Origin: Zonotrichia leucophrys gambelii
Lineage: Eukaryota; Chordata; Aves; Passeriformes; Passerellidae
NCBI RefSeq assembly: GCF_028769735.1
Contig: NC_088169.1
Coordinates: 39,036,729-39,100,728 of the forward strand
DNA length: 64,000 bases
Direction: 5' to 3'
The translations under genes were made by a program, and so were the position numbers. Shown here in pieces: positions 36,845 through 47,100 of the stretch; position 1 is the stretch's first letter, and the number at the start of each line of letters is the position of its first letter. The notes under the pieces are model-generated. The model ran no database searches, was not told the DNA's origin, and worked only from the letters and a program-made list of their open reading frames with translations.

Positions 36845-39554
36845 CTAAAAATGTAAAAAAAAAAAAGAATATACAATTAAAAAAAAAGAGATAGAAGATG
36901 AACTGTGTAATTTAGAGAACAACACTTTGATTACAGGAATTTACACTTGTGAATTTTCAGCTCTCACAGAAATGCAATTTGAAAGCTGCAAGTGATAATC
37001 TTGAGTGTGTGGTCATCTTCTATAATTTGTAACCTTCTATGGTTATTAAGTAGCAATACTTTAAACAAAACAATTGGCTTCCTGTTCATGTTTTTTTTGC
37101 TGTTGAGCCTTGCTAGGAGTCAACAAGAAATGTAGCTCACAGAACAGTTGTACATCCTTGACATCAACAGTAATTTGCCCTGTCAGTAATGACAATAAAA
37201 ATCAATTCTGTTTAAATGACTTGGGCTTGGGCACAAGGGATAATTAATGGTTGTTAAAGCATAAACATTTAAACTACAAGAGAATCCAAATTAACACAGC
37301 TGAAAATGTCTAGGAAGTCATTCTTTACCTAAGAAGAACAGCAGCACAGATCTACATGAAAGGATATTCCTCCACCTTCCCAAGTCAATATTCAGGGCCA
37401 CACCCTGTTGCTTATAATAAGAACAAATGTGAATAACAGAAAACAAATTTGCATATTTTACTAATATGCATAGAATATGAACCCTACTCATTTAGGAAAA
37501 TCTGAGCAAAAACCCCCAATCAACAACAACAACTTTCCTTATTCAGAAATCCAAATACGCTTTAGGGCAACACACTCACTGCATTTTTTGAGATGCTAAC
37601 AGGCTCATAAAAGCAGCCTGACCTTACTGAATGCATGCAGTTCATTTCTTGCAGAGTGGTTTCACCTTCTGCTACTCTGCCAACACATTTGTCATCGTAT
37701 TTAGGTTATTCTAAACAATATAATGTGTTTGAGGACAACAGGACAGGATGACTAAACAGTACACTTAGATATGAGCACATTCTCTAATAAAAGGAGGAGG
37801 TTTACACAACCCAGCATGCATGACTTGAGCAGAAAGAGCTACAGCCCTATATAATGCTAAGAACCCTGAGATAGCCCTCAAGAAACTTGTGCCTAATTTT
37901 TTATACATTCACAATTTAGTGGCATTACTAAAGAAGAGAAAAACCATCCAACCAACCAAACCAGGAAACACCTCTGGAGAGTGATTAATCCTCCCAGAAA
38001 CAACTTCAAATTAAATTAGATCAGCTGTCCTGGATGTCAGAATGCAGAACATAATCTCATCAAAGTTTAAAAATCTAAATTTTCACATGTGGTCTAAACT
38101 GTTTGGCTAGTAGTGCAGGGGAAAAGATAAGAACATCTTAGCACTGAAGAAGGGTGGGTAGCAAGGTTAGCCTCAATATTTGATTTTTAGAACGCTCAAG
38201 ACTGGCAAGATGAACTGTACTTATATCACAAGATGTATAAACACAGAAAACTGGGTAAGTAGGACTAAATAAAAAAAAAGCAGAAATAAAAAGCAGAAAT
38301 AAAAAGCAGAAATAAAAAGCAGAAATACTTTGCTGGAAAGCAACTTCACATTGTCAGAAGCCTACAAAACTCTTATGAAGATAAAATCACAACTAAATGA
38401 GAGGCCAAAGGCATAAAAGTATCACACAAATATACCTTTGCATTGGAGGTTGCAGCTACTCAGAGCATCAGCTATGCTATTCACATAATTTCTCCTATTG
38501 CAATGCCAGTTTAAAGAAATAATCACACATTAAAATTTCAAATTTGATTAAAAGCTTGCTTTGACGAGAAATTCTTTGCCAAGAAATTACTTTCTCAGTG
38601 CAAAGAAAACCTGATATGATGACACTTTGATACCTATTATTTCCAGAACTACACAAAAATTTTATGCTGAAGTCTCGAGACTAAATGAACCTACATGATC
38701 TCTGTATTTCAGCCAAACTTTCAATTTGAGCCTAATTACAAGAAGAGAGGTTTCTAAATGCTCTCAGGATGATTGGATGTTCACAATACAGCAGGTTTTG
38801 CCAGCAGAAATGCTTTTAAGAGAAGTATCTATGTGACTCTTGCTTATGTACTACTATAATTATTCTGGTTTATTGCCAAAAGAACATACTATTTTTTAAC
38901 TCCTTGGTCACAGCAGCCAGTGAAAAGCAACCTTATTTTGTGTTTGTTTTTTTTCCCAAAATGGCAAAATTAGACAGAAGTACAAAGTAAAATTCAAATT
39001 CCAAAACTGCGTGCAGATAAAACCTTATGTAGTTAGAAAAACTGTGTGAAGTCCATACATTCCACAGCATTGTTACTGAATGCTTCACAGGTGTTTTTTT
39101 GATTGTAGTGGAAATTAAATGCTTTGTGTTTTCATTTTCCCCATTTCATTGTGAGTCTTAAGTCTTCTTTAAGAATGAATTGACATACAGTTCTGTGACC
39201 TTACAGCACCAATCTGCTTAAAGTCAAAAATCTGGTAATATTTATTTTGCAAGGCAGGTCTCTTACCAAAACAAATATGTACTAAATAACACATTATCCT
39301 GCTCAGTCTTATTACAAAAATAAAGAATGAGAACAACTTGAGTTTACTCAATCAAGAAGTAGATGTGAATATGTGTAAGTTTATACCTAAACACAGGTAA
39401 CTACCCAGTTGGAAGTGTATATCCAGAGCTGAAATAGGTGAGAAAAGTAGAAACTCCCAGCAAGCACAATCTATGTCCTACTGTACAGAATGCATAGAGT
39501 GAAATAAAAGCCAACTATATAAACATCTCTAGAAGGTCCATGCAAATGACACAC
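36845..39554 (-). other. ITGBL1: ITGBL1 intron between repeats 4 and 5
   Basis: A 2,710 bp GT-AG intron. The only structured element I see is a 13-bp tandem repeat at 38,280-38,327. No interspersed repeat or additional exon was recognised. Confidence 0.8.
38280..38327. repeat. 13-bp tandem repeat, 3.7 copies
   Basis: The unit GCAGAAATAAAAA is repeated perfectly from 38,280, 38,293 and 38,306, with a partial fourth copy from 38,319. It lies inside the ITGBL1 intron between repeats 4 and 5. Confidence 0.95.
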
Positions 39555-39695
39555 CTCTGTTGCTGCAGATTTTGCCATCTGGAGATGTGCATCTCTTCTT
39601 GATCTCCCAGGGGGTGATGTCACACTGGAATTCACATTTATCTCCATGCCAACCAGCCTCACAGTAACAGTTTCCACAGTAACACTTTCCATGGC
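39555..39695 (-). CDS. ITGBL1: ITGBL1 coding exon, EGF-like repeat 4 (probably exon 5)
   Basis: A 141 bp exon (47 codons), phase 1-1. The module starts [12 protein letters not shown], continues [19 protein letters not shown], then [15 protein letters not shown] and a split glycine. It has eight cysteines and the long-type spacing seen in repeats 2 and 6, so long GHG-type and short GTC-type modules alternate along the gene. The acceptor is TTTGGTTTAAG, with a modest pyrimidine tract. The donor is AGAG/GTGTGT, a permitted but weaker match than the neighbouring GTAAG donors. The intron before it is 1,725 bp and the one after 2,710 bp. Sequence and order agree closely with vertebrate ITGBL1, so the assignment is firm. 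Confidence 0.95.
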
Positions 39696-41420
39696 CTTAA
39701 ACCAAAACAAATTTTGTACAGTGAGAAAGAGGCAAGTTTTTAAAAGGCATTAACTATTTCACTGTTTTGATCTTTTCTTTTAAAAACTTTTACCACTAGA
39801 TTCAGAATAGAAACAATTTATAGTCCATGTATGAATACATAAAATCAGACAAAAGATATCTAAACTGCACTTTTCCCCTCTATTTTAGAGCTGGTTTTCC
39901 TTTAATCATAGATTAAATCTAATCAATAAACACTAACTGACAACATAATTGTTATACTTTTAATTTATTTTTTTTTTACTTTATGGACAAATTTTGAAGA
40001 CTGTAATCATTAAAATTTAAGTACAGCTTTACACATCAAGGTAGGACACATACTTGGCATGTCTAATAACACATTATGTGTTCTTGACTCCTCAACTAGT
40101 TGCAGTAAAGACATCTTGATTTATTACACACCAACATGTTGTATATAGCTTCCCTTCTTCTTCCCCTCTGTCAAGAAGATGTTTGAACATGGCTAAACCA
40201 GTTCATTAAGGAAAATTATTTTCAAAATTAATCTTTCAGATGTTCATTTAACAATACATACATATCCCAAAAAAGATGACTGCATCATTCAAGTCTGGGT
40301 GAAATCAGCTCCAGAATATTTTCATCTGCTAAGGTGTGCACATGTGCCATGGGCTTCACAGCACAAAGTTTTTAAATTAAGTAGTTGCAATTCTTACTAA
40401 TCTAAGAGCTCCTGAATCTGGACTTCAGAGGACCATTCTGCATACTCTCATTTAAAATCCCTACTTAATCCCAGGATTTAAAAAAATAAAAGTTCTTTTT
40501 GCCTTCAAAGGCCCTTAAACAAATAGAATTTATTTTGCTGTCTGTGTAAGGACAAGACAGAGAAAGATTTGCCAGAAGTACTCTCTCTCTTCAGAAACAC
40601 ACACACGCACAGGACGCACTACCACCAGATATGAATAGTCTAGGAGCAGACTGGAACACTCTTGTGGGCATATGGACAAAATCTGCAAGTGTGTAGCTTG
40701 AACAATGTTTGCAGCACCTTCCAGCTCAAAGACAAGCCTCCTTCTCAACACAGGCAACAGCATTTATAATGCCATAAATGGTGTGTATTGCACAATACTT
40801 GACTGCAGGTTCCTGCTTTAGAATGACATGAAAGAACAGTTTGAATTTTGGTTGCTTTTCTGTCTATCAGCAGAGTTAATTTCATCTTATTTTTTTGCCT
40901 TTCCTATCATAGATGAAATTCATTATTCATTCATTTCTCTTCTTATCTTCCTGATTCTGAGTTATCATCCTACATTTATTCCTGATATTTTTAATTTTTG
41001 CTTCCTTGACAAAATTCCTAATAATCTATGTTCTGGTTTGTTTTTTGGGTTTTTTTTTTTCATATGTTCTCCATTCTGCTCTCTCTTATCTGTGTCACAA
41101 AGCATTCACATTCTTCATATATATTCTACTGAAGACAGACACACTAAGCTATGAATTACCTTAGCGATTTATCATGTACAATTCTCTTTGCAGTTCTTCC
41201 AAAAAGAGGAGAATGTCACAGGATTTATTCATTCCTTAACCTTATGGTTAGCTCATTTTTACATCTGAAATTTGCACTTAGAATTTGCAGTGTGAAGTCT
41301 TGCAAATAGAGGTACTTTTATTTTAAGCCATACATTTCGTAAAGATATTTTGTAGAACCATTCAATTAAATAATAGCTTGTATTCATCTTCACTTTTCTT
41401 GTGCTCATTAAGATACATAC
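39696..41420 (-). other. ITGBL1: ITGBL1 intron between repeats 3 and 4
   Basis: A 1,725 bp GT-AG intron. It is AT-rich and apparently unique, with only a short CA-rich patch near 40,598-40,620 and T-rich runs near 39,967 and 41,040. A phenylalanine- and isoleucine-rich plus-strand frame (40,828-41,154) simply reflects T-rich DNA. Confidence 0.8.
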
Positions 41421-41543
41421 CTGTACAAATCTCTCCTGTTTCATCATCAATGCATTCTCTGTCATCACATTCACAAAATTTGCCATATACCAGTCCATTT
41501 TCTTCTGAGTTAGCACATTGGCACCTGCCACACTGACATGTGC
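41421..41543 (-). CDS. ITGBL1: ITGBL1 coding exon, EGF-like repeat 3 (probably exon 4)
   Basis: A 123 bp exon (41 codons), phase 1-1, joining in frame to the exon at 43,277-43,423 across a 1,733 bp intron. It encodes the short module type: [10 protein letters not shown] at the start, then ANSEENGL, then [13 protein letters not shown] and a closing ETGEICT plus a split glycine. All eight cysteines are present, and [12 protein letters not shown] is the typical C-terminal half of an integrin I-EGF domain. The acceptor reads TTTACAG and the donor ACAG/GTATGT, both consensus. The reading frame stays open past the donor, but the intronic continuation is lysine-rich and unrelated. The module is expected to fold as a rigid disulfide-bonded unit in the extracellular rod. 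Confidence 0.95.
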
Positions 41544-41701
41544 CTGTAAACATTTAAGAGACATTACCCAATGACTGCAGATTATAGAAACTATGAGTTT
41601 CATTAGTATGTCAGAGATGCTACATATTTTATTTCTGAGAAGGCTGATATCTAAAGATCATCCACACAAAGACAGACATAGAAACTATCCATATCAACAA
41701 A

Positions 41702-41744
41702 AAGCCTAATCTTAGCTGTGTTTCTAAGCCTAATCTTAGCTGTG
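41702..41744. repeat. 24-bp-period direct duplication
   Basis: AAGCCTAATCTTAGCTGTG occurs at 41,702 and 41,726 without mismatch, separated by TTTCT, in the ITGBL1 intron between repeats 2 and 3. Confidence 0.95.
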
Positions 41745-41801
41745 ATAGAGCATTCAAGTGCCATTGAAGTGTAAAGCTGTTTTTTTCACAGTATAAACCA
41801 C

Positions 41802-41858
41802 ACAAAATAAAACAAAACCAAAAAACCAAACAAGCAAAAAAAAAACCCACCAAAAAAC
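41802..41858. repeat. A/C-rich low-complexity tract
   Basis: About 57 bp of AAAC- and CCAAA-type sequence. In the ITGBL1 transcript it would read as a U/G-rich tract about 260 nt before the acceptor of the repeat-3 exon. Confidence 0.85.
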
Positions 41859-42903
41859 TTTCTGACATAATGAAAAGCCAGAGCACTCAGGCAATCCAGC
41901 AAAGGATGCAAATGGATTTGCAAACAGATCTCTCTTGTATCACGCCTCATCATGTCACAAATTTGCTCCCAGACTTCAATGACAATGTTAGTAGCAGATC
42001 AAAAAGCAGTCCCACCAACACAAAATACAGCCCATCAAAGTTAGCCAAACTCCCTAGTCAGTCTCATTGAATTCCTGTCCTGTTTAATACCAGCAAAAGC
42101 AAAACCATTTATTCTTCTCATGATGCCACAAACAATTCCCCCTTAGCTACTTAGAGTGTCTGTTATGTTCATTTTCCTGTGAAGACTGGGGCCACTTCTA
42201 ACCAAGGAAAGAAAGAGGCTCTTTTTTAAGAGGTTTGACTAAGTATAGTGAGATATACTTATTTTTGAAAGTCAGTTTCTCATTTAGCTATCTCTCATGG
42301 CTCTCTCGATAGCAAGTTTCACACATCTGTTATTAGACATTAAGTGTATCATTTACTCAGTGTGCTGCATGCTAATAGTTTTATGTTAAACTGTTTTCTT
42401 ACCCTGTTCTACCTTCTAACAAGTCCCACAAATCCTTGGGATTTTTTGCTCATGTCAGCAACTAACTTGTGAGAAATTTACTTGTATGAAAATGTGTGGA
42501 TTCCAACAGAAATTAAAGACCAGCAATGGTGAGCAAAAGTGGCATTCTTAAAACATTTTTCCACTTGGAGGTCAATGTAATGGAAAAACCAGAAGGCAAT
42601 TTCTGGTCTCAAAGCTTAATTGGTAGAAAATGCCCTTTAAAATGGTACCATTCTTCAATAAAGTCTTCTAAAATGCCATTTGGTTTTCCTCTGAATTTTT
42701 TTTTTTCAAGGAAAAAACTTTTTAAGTTAGGATGTTTATGAAACTAAACAATTAGAGTATAGATTGTTACCAAATCAGACTAGTGAAGATGGAAATGCTC
42801 CTTTAAATGTATCAACATATTTTCTACAACTGATTTTAATAATCACAGGTACAATTCAAAAGTGTCTCAAAAAATTGCACAGCTTATTAATGTCCAGGAA
42901 AAA

Positions 42904-42936
42904 TTTGCAAATGCCATTTATTTGCAAATGCCATTT
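42904..42936. repeat. 17-bp tandem duplication
   Basis: TTTGCAAATGCCATTTA is followed directly by a second copy, perfect over 16 bases. It lies in the same intron as the 24-bp duplication. Confidence 0.95.
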
Positions 42937-43276
42937 CTGGATTCTGTAAACACAAACACTTGATAGAAGTCACATCACTTCCAGTGTTAATGCCATTGCA
43001 ACAACATTCTAATGAGGAAAATAAATTGCGCAGTTGCAGTTGCATCAACTCACAACAGCTGTGAATAAATCAGAGTACTATAGTAGGTGTTCCTCATCAG
43101 TGTACATTATATGCACAGAAATAAGCCTATGGGAAAATTAAACATCTGAGTACACCTGCAGTTACTCTGAATCTCTTGAAGCATACTATACAAAAGTACT
43201 AGTTAGAAATCACAGTGATTCTCAAGATAACACTGGGAGAGCACTAATTACTAAAAAGCAACAAAAGACATCTTAC

Positions 43277-43423
43277 CTGCACCAGAACAGATGATATCTT
43301 GAGAATTCTTGCACATTTCATTGCTTTTCTTCCTTGTAAGATTGCAAGTAGTTGGATACTGACAAGCTTCACCGTACCATCCTTCATCACATTTGCACTT
43401 CCCACAGTCACACTTTCCATGGC
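43277..43423 (-). CDS. ITGBL1: ITGBL1 coding exon, EGF-like repeat 2 (probably exon 3)
   Basis: This is the first ITGBL1 exon in the window in transcript order, 147 bp (49 codons), phase 1 at both ends. It encodes one integrin-type EGF module with eight cysteines: it opens [12 protein letters not shown], continues [12 protein letters not shown], then has a polar stretch with CNLT and KKSNEMC, and ends DIICSGA plus a split glycine. The C-x-C-G-x-C-x-C start is the hallmark of integrin beta I-EGF modules. The acceptor is a strong pyrimidine tract ending GCTAG and the donor is GCAG/GTAAGA. ITGBL1 is a secreted protein of ten such repeats without the ligand-binding, transmembrane or cytoplasmic parts of a true integrin beta chain; it is reported to modulate integrin signalling in matrix and cartilage. 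Module order and near identity to what I know of vertebrate ITGBL1 favour it over ITGB1-8. An NLT glycosylation sequon lies in the module. Confidence 0.95.
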
Positions 43424-43597
43424 CTAGCAAAGGAAGGAAAGAGTGTGTCAAGACCCTTCTTTCCTCATTCAGAAAGTGGTATTTCCTTATCCAGCTTTTA
43501 AAATAGATTCCATCAATTACATCTTTAAATGAACATGACTAACAGATTAACTTAACAGAGTTCATATGCAATTAAAAATAGCAGGGAGACAGCCAGC

Positions 43598-44178
43598 ACA
43601 TGGCTCTACCAAGGGCAAGGCCTGACCAACTTGTGCCATTCTATGATGGAGTGACTACATCAGTGGACAAGGGAAGAGCCACAGATATCATTTATCTGAA
43701 CTTCGGTAGAGCATTAGACAGAGTTGCCCACAACATCCTTCTCTAAACTGGAGAGAGATAGATTTGGTGGGTGAGGTGTTAGGTGCACAAGGACTTGGTT
43801 GGGGGTCACACTGAGAGGCCTGGAGGACACCACAGACAGGGGGAGTCCCTCAGGGGTCTGTACTGTGACCAGTGTTATTGATTATCTTCCTAATGACACA
43901 GACAAAGGGATCAAATGCACCCTCAGCAAATTTGGAGATGTCACCAAGCTGAGTGGGGCAGCTGACACCCCTGAAGAATGTGATGCCATCCAGAGGGACA
44001 TGGACAGGCTCAAGAAGAAGGTCCCTTGGAATCTCATGTGGATTAACAAGATCAAGTGCAAGGTGCTGCACCTGGGCTGGGGCAACTCCCAGTATCAACA
44101 CAGGCTGGGGGATGAACAGACCAGGAGCAGCCCTGCCCAGAAGGACTTGGGGGCACTGGTGGATGAGAGGTTGGACAA
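43598..44178 (+). mobile_element. CR1 LINE ORF2 fragment (reverse transcriptase), both ends missing
   Basis: An internal piece of CR1 ORF2 in plus orientation, 175 bp upstream (in transcript terms) of the first ITGBL1 exon. Translated in pieces it shows the LINE reverse-transcriptase palm: a degraded motif around VIDYLPND, then [31 protein letters not shown] and KCKVLHLG. The catalytic F-A-D-D is FGDV here (43,931-43,942), so the second aspartate is lost, and an in-frame stop and frameshift precede it. The copy breaks off at about 44,178, within ORF2, into unrelated AT-rich DNA. The usual CR1 3' end is absent. Confidence 0.85.
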
Positions 44179-47100
44179 TTTTCACTATTTATGTTGCATA
44201 CAAAGTATCATTTTTTACACTAACTCCAGGAGCAAACTTTCAGTACTTCATTCTGTAACATTCCTATACAATTTTAGGTAGTAAATGTGAAAACAATTGC
44301 ATCTCTTTCAAAACAGAATTAAATTTTAAAATACATATCTTTTAAATATCTATCCAATTTACATAATATTCCCATCCTATCAATGCATCTTAAAACCAGA
44401 ATCTAATTGCAGTCTATTTTAAATACATCTATTCCCCTGGTTAGAGTCAGCTGCCTGAAAAATACAAGCCCAGTCTGCTGCCAGTAAGAAGGAGTTTAAA
44501 TAATTATTATAAATGACAATTTTAATTAGAAAAAAATTATTTTGTTGCTCAAGAAAACTTTGCTTGCCTTCCAACATGGTTCTAAGACAAGATACAGTTC
44601 AATAGCTGCAAAAAACATAAATCAAAACCATAAGAGAACATGTTAATTAATGATTTAAAACATGAGTTGCCATCTTAAAAATTGCTGAATAACTCTCCAT
44701 TGGTAAAGTAAAAGGAAAAAAAGGACATAAAATACAGAATAAAACCTACTCCAGTGACTATTCTGCTTCACTGACAGACAACAGCATAAAGCCAATCCAG
44801 AAAGTGGTGGTAAATCCTAGGGTAGCTTACAAAAATGTAAAGGAAAAACATATCCATTTTCCTTCCTTTGAAGGATTGCTTGTCACTATGACTTTGCATT
44901 CTCTATGTTAGGCACTATTGTGATTTAACAGTTTGATGTCTGCTGGTGAAGAAAAGATATTCTAATAAAAGTAGGACTCATTTTCCCATTCCCATGTCTA
45001 AATGACAGAGTAAGGCAGAAATCACTCTGTATCAATTATTACCAATGGTCCAGCAGCACTAACCTCTCTCAGTAAGAGATGCCCTAATCTAACGCATGAT
45101 GCATGAAGGAAATGAATAATTTCATTTAAAATGCAACACAGTTTGTTCAAAGAAAATGAAAAAAATATTCTGATGAAAGAGGTTATGCAGAGGAGTTATT
45201 TAACAAGAAAACACCAAAAATCAAAAATTAATAAAATTTTGAGACGTAATGGAAGATCATTTGCATGCAACTGAAAGAAACTGTCAGGAATCTAACTAGC
45301 ATGAATTTGTAAGATTGCACACATGATTTTCACCTTTACCATCCCTTAAAATATACTAATTTTGCCATTTGGATTTTTTTAAATTGTAAAGCAATGGCAA
45401 TATTCTGCACAAAAATCGGGTTGAAAGGACTATATTGAAGTGTAGAAGGCTATAACTTCCTGCCATAACTTGTGTATCTTGCTGCATTTTCCCTGCCACA
45501 TGGATAATGCAATTGATCTGCAAGTCAGTTTGACATACAAATCCCCTTCTTGCTTATTTCCCACACCACATGTACCAATATTACTGCCTTCCTCAAGACA
45601 AAAATAATGATGTGAGGAAGTATAAACCAAGTATGCAATAAATTGTAAGAAAATTATAAAAAGCACAGAAGTTAACTACTGGGTAAGATAAAAAAACCTT
45701 TTCTTTAAGAGAGGTTTTTGTAGGATCCCATTTGTTGTGTATAAATTTCTGCATTATTTAGAAAACATATAATTTTATGAAATAGTAAATAAGGAGTAGC
45801 TATCACTATGAAAGCTGTGAGGTGAGATTGCAATTTCCCAAAAAATAAATTTAGTAGACCCAGTTATTTGAGGATGTGACAAAGAACATGAGAAAAGTGA
45901 AGTATAAGACCTCACTAAATAGACAAAGTGCTGGTCAAGAAAGCTGTATCTTAAAGTGATGACACATTCATTCCATTTTTTAAAAAAATAACTGCAGCAC
46001 AAATAAATGCTAAACAAAAATCAGAACTCCACCAAAAATCATCACCAACAAAACATCAACAAAAAAGGAAAAATAAAAAGGAAGACTCAAGAAAATGCAA
46101 TAATTCCTTTAAGAAAAAGACTGTCTGAAGACTGTGAAAAACCTGCAGTTTCAAACATTGAGAGAAACATTTTATAACAAAGAGCTCCATTTCTAACTAG
46201 ATGAGCAGTCACCTCAGAGGATATCTGGAATATGCAGAAAGCTTTTAGGGTGTAATATAAAATTAATATGTGAGGAAAACTGTCAGATGTCAGAAAATAT
46301 ATGAAGAAAGTGAGAACAGAAAATGTTAGGCAAGGTCAGATCTTGCAAAATTCCAAGTACTAAAATGCACTTTCATCATCCAAATAAAAAGAAAACAGGA
46401 AAAAAGAGTAGCTTCGCCAAGCAGAAAAAACCAGTTAAGATTAAAGACAATTTACAGGCAGTCCAAAACAAAACTAATACTGGGATGTTGACTACCAGTA
46501 GCAAACGCAGTGTGGCTAACGACATGCTCTCTGGCAATGAAAATTACTCATCCAAGATGAGAAGAAAACAAAGACATAAAACTATTTTTAAGGAAGTGTC
46601 TGCATCAAGAGGGCAATACTCCATAACCTCCATTTGAGAGTACTTAAAATACTTGTACATGAAAGGGCAGTTCAGCAACAAAGACTATTAATGAATCTAT
46701 CAGGCTGGCAATCAAGGATCTGAAAAATAAAACCTAGCTTTTATTTCTTTTAAGTAAAAGGAGTGCACGTGATCCAGACAACTTTAAAAAAATGCCTGTT
46801 ACCTCCTGAGTTGTGCCAGGATTTGAAATAAACTATGAAGCATTGCAAAGCTACAGTCACTGAAGTAATGAAAATGGAATATAATGAATAACAGCTTTAC
46901 CCCAAAATAGACTATCATTATGCCAAAATAACCTGGCATATCTTTTTTGAGATAATGAATATTCTAAGAAAAGGAGCATAAGAAATCCATGTGATAGGAT
47001 CATATGTGTTGGACACAATGCCTCCCATGAAAGGAAAAAATATTCTGGAAAAAATGCTCTAGAAATGCCAAAGAATCACAGCACAGTTTAAAGGGAGGAA

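Larger units (their letters stand above)
41544..43276 (-). other. ITGBL1: ITGBL1 intron between repeats 2 and 3
   Basis: A 1,733 bp GT-AG intron. It contains two short direct duplications (41,702-41,744 and 42,904-42,936) and an A/C-rich low-complexity tract (41,802-41,858). I see no exon or interspersed repeat in it. Confidence 0.85.

Noticed and set aside
40828..41154. 108-codon hydrophobic frame resembling a membrane protein
   Set aside because: T-rich DNA gives phenylalanine, leucine and isoleucine automatically. It lies in an ITGBL1 intron on the opposite strand with no domain or splice signal.
32264..43423. Alternative assignment of the exons to a true integrin beta subunit (ITGB1-8)
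   Set aside because: At least five consecutive I-EGF modules in alternating long and short form exceed the four of integrin beta chains, and the module sequences match what I know of ITGBL1.
43799..44281. 160-codon plus-strand open frame, longest in the window after six-frame reading
   Set aside because: Most of it is the CR1 ORF2 relic. The catalytic pair is mutated and the C-terminal part runs into unrelated DNA.
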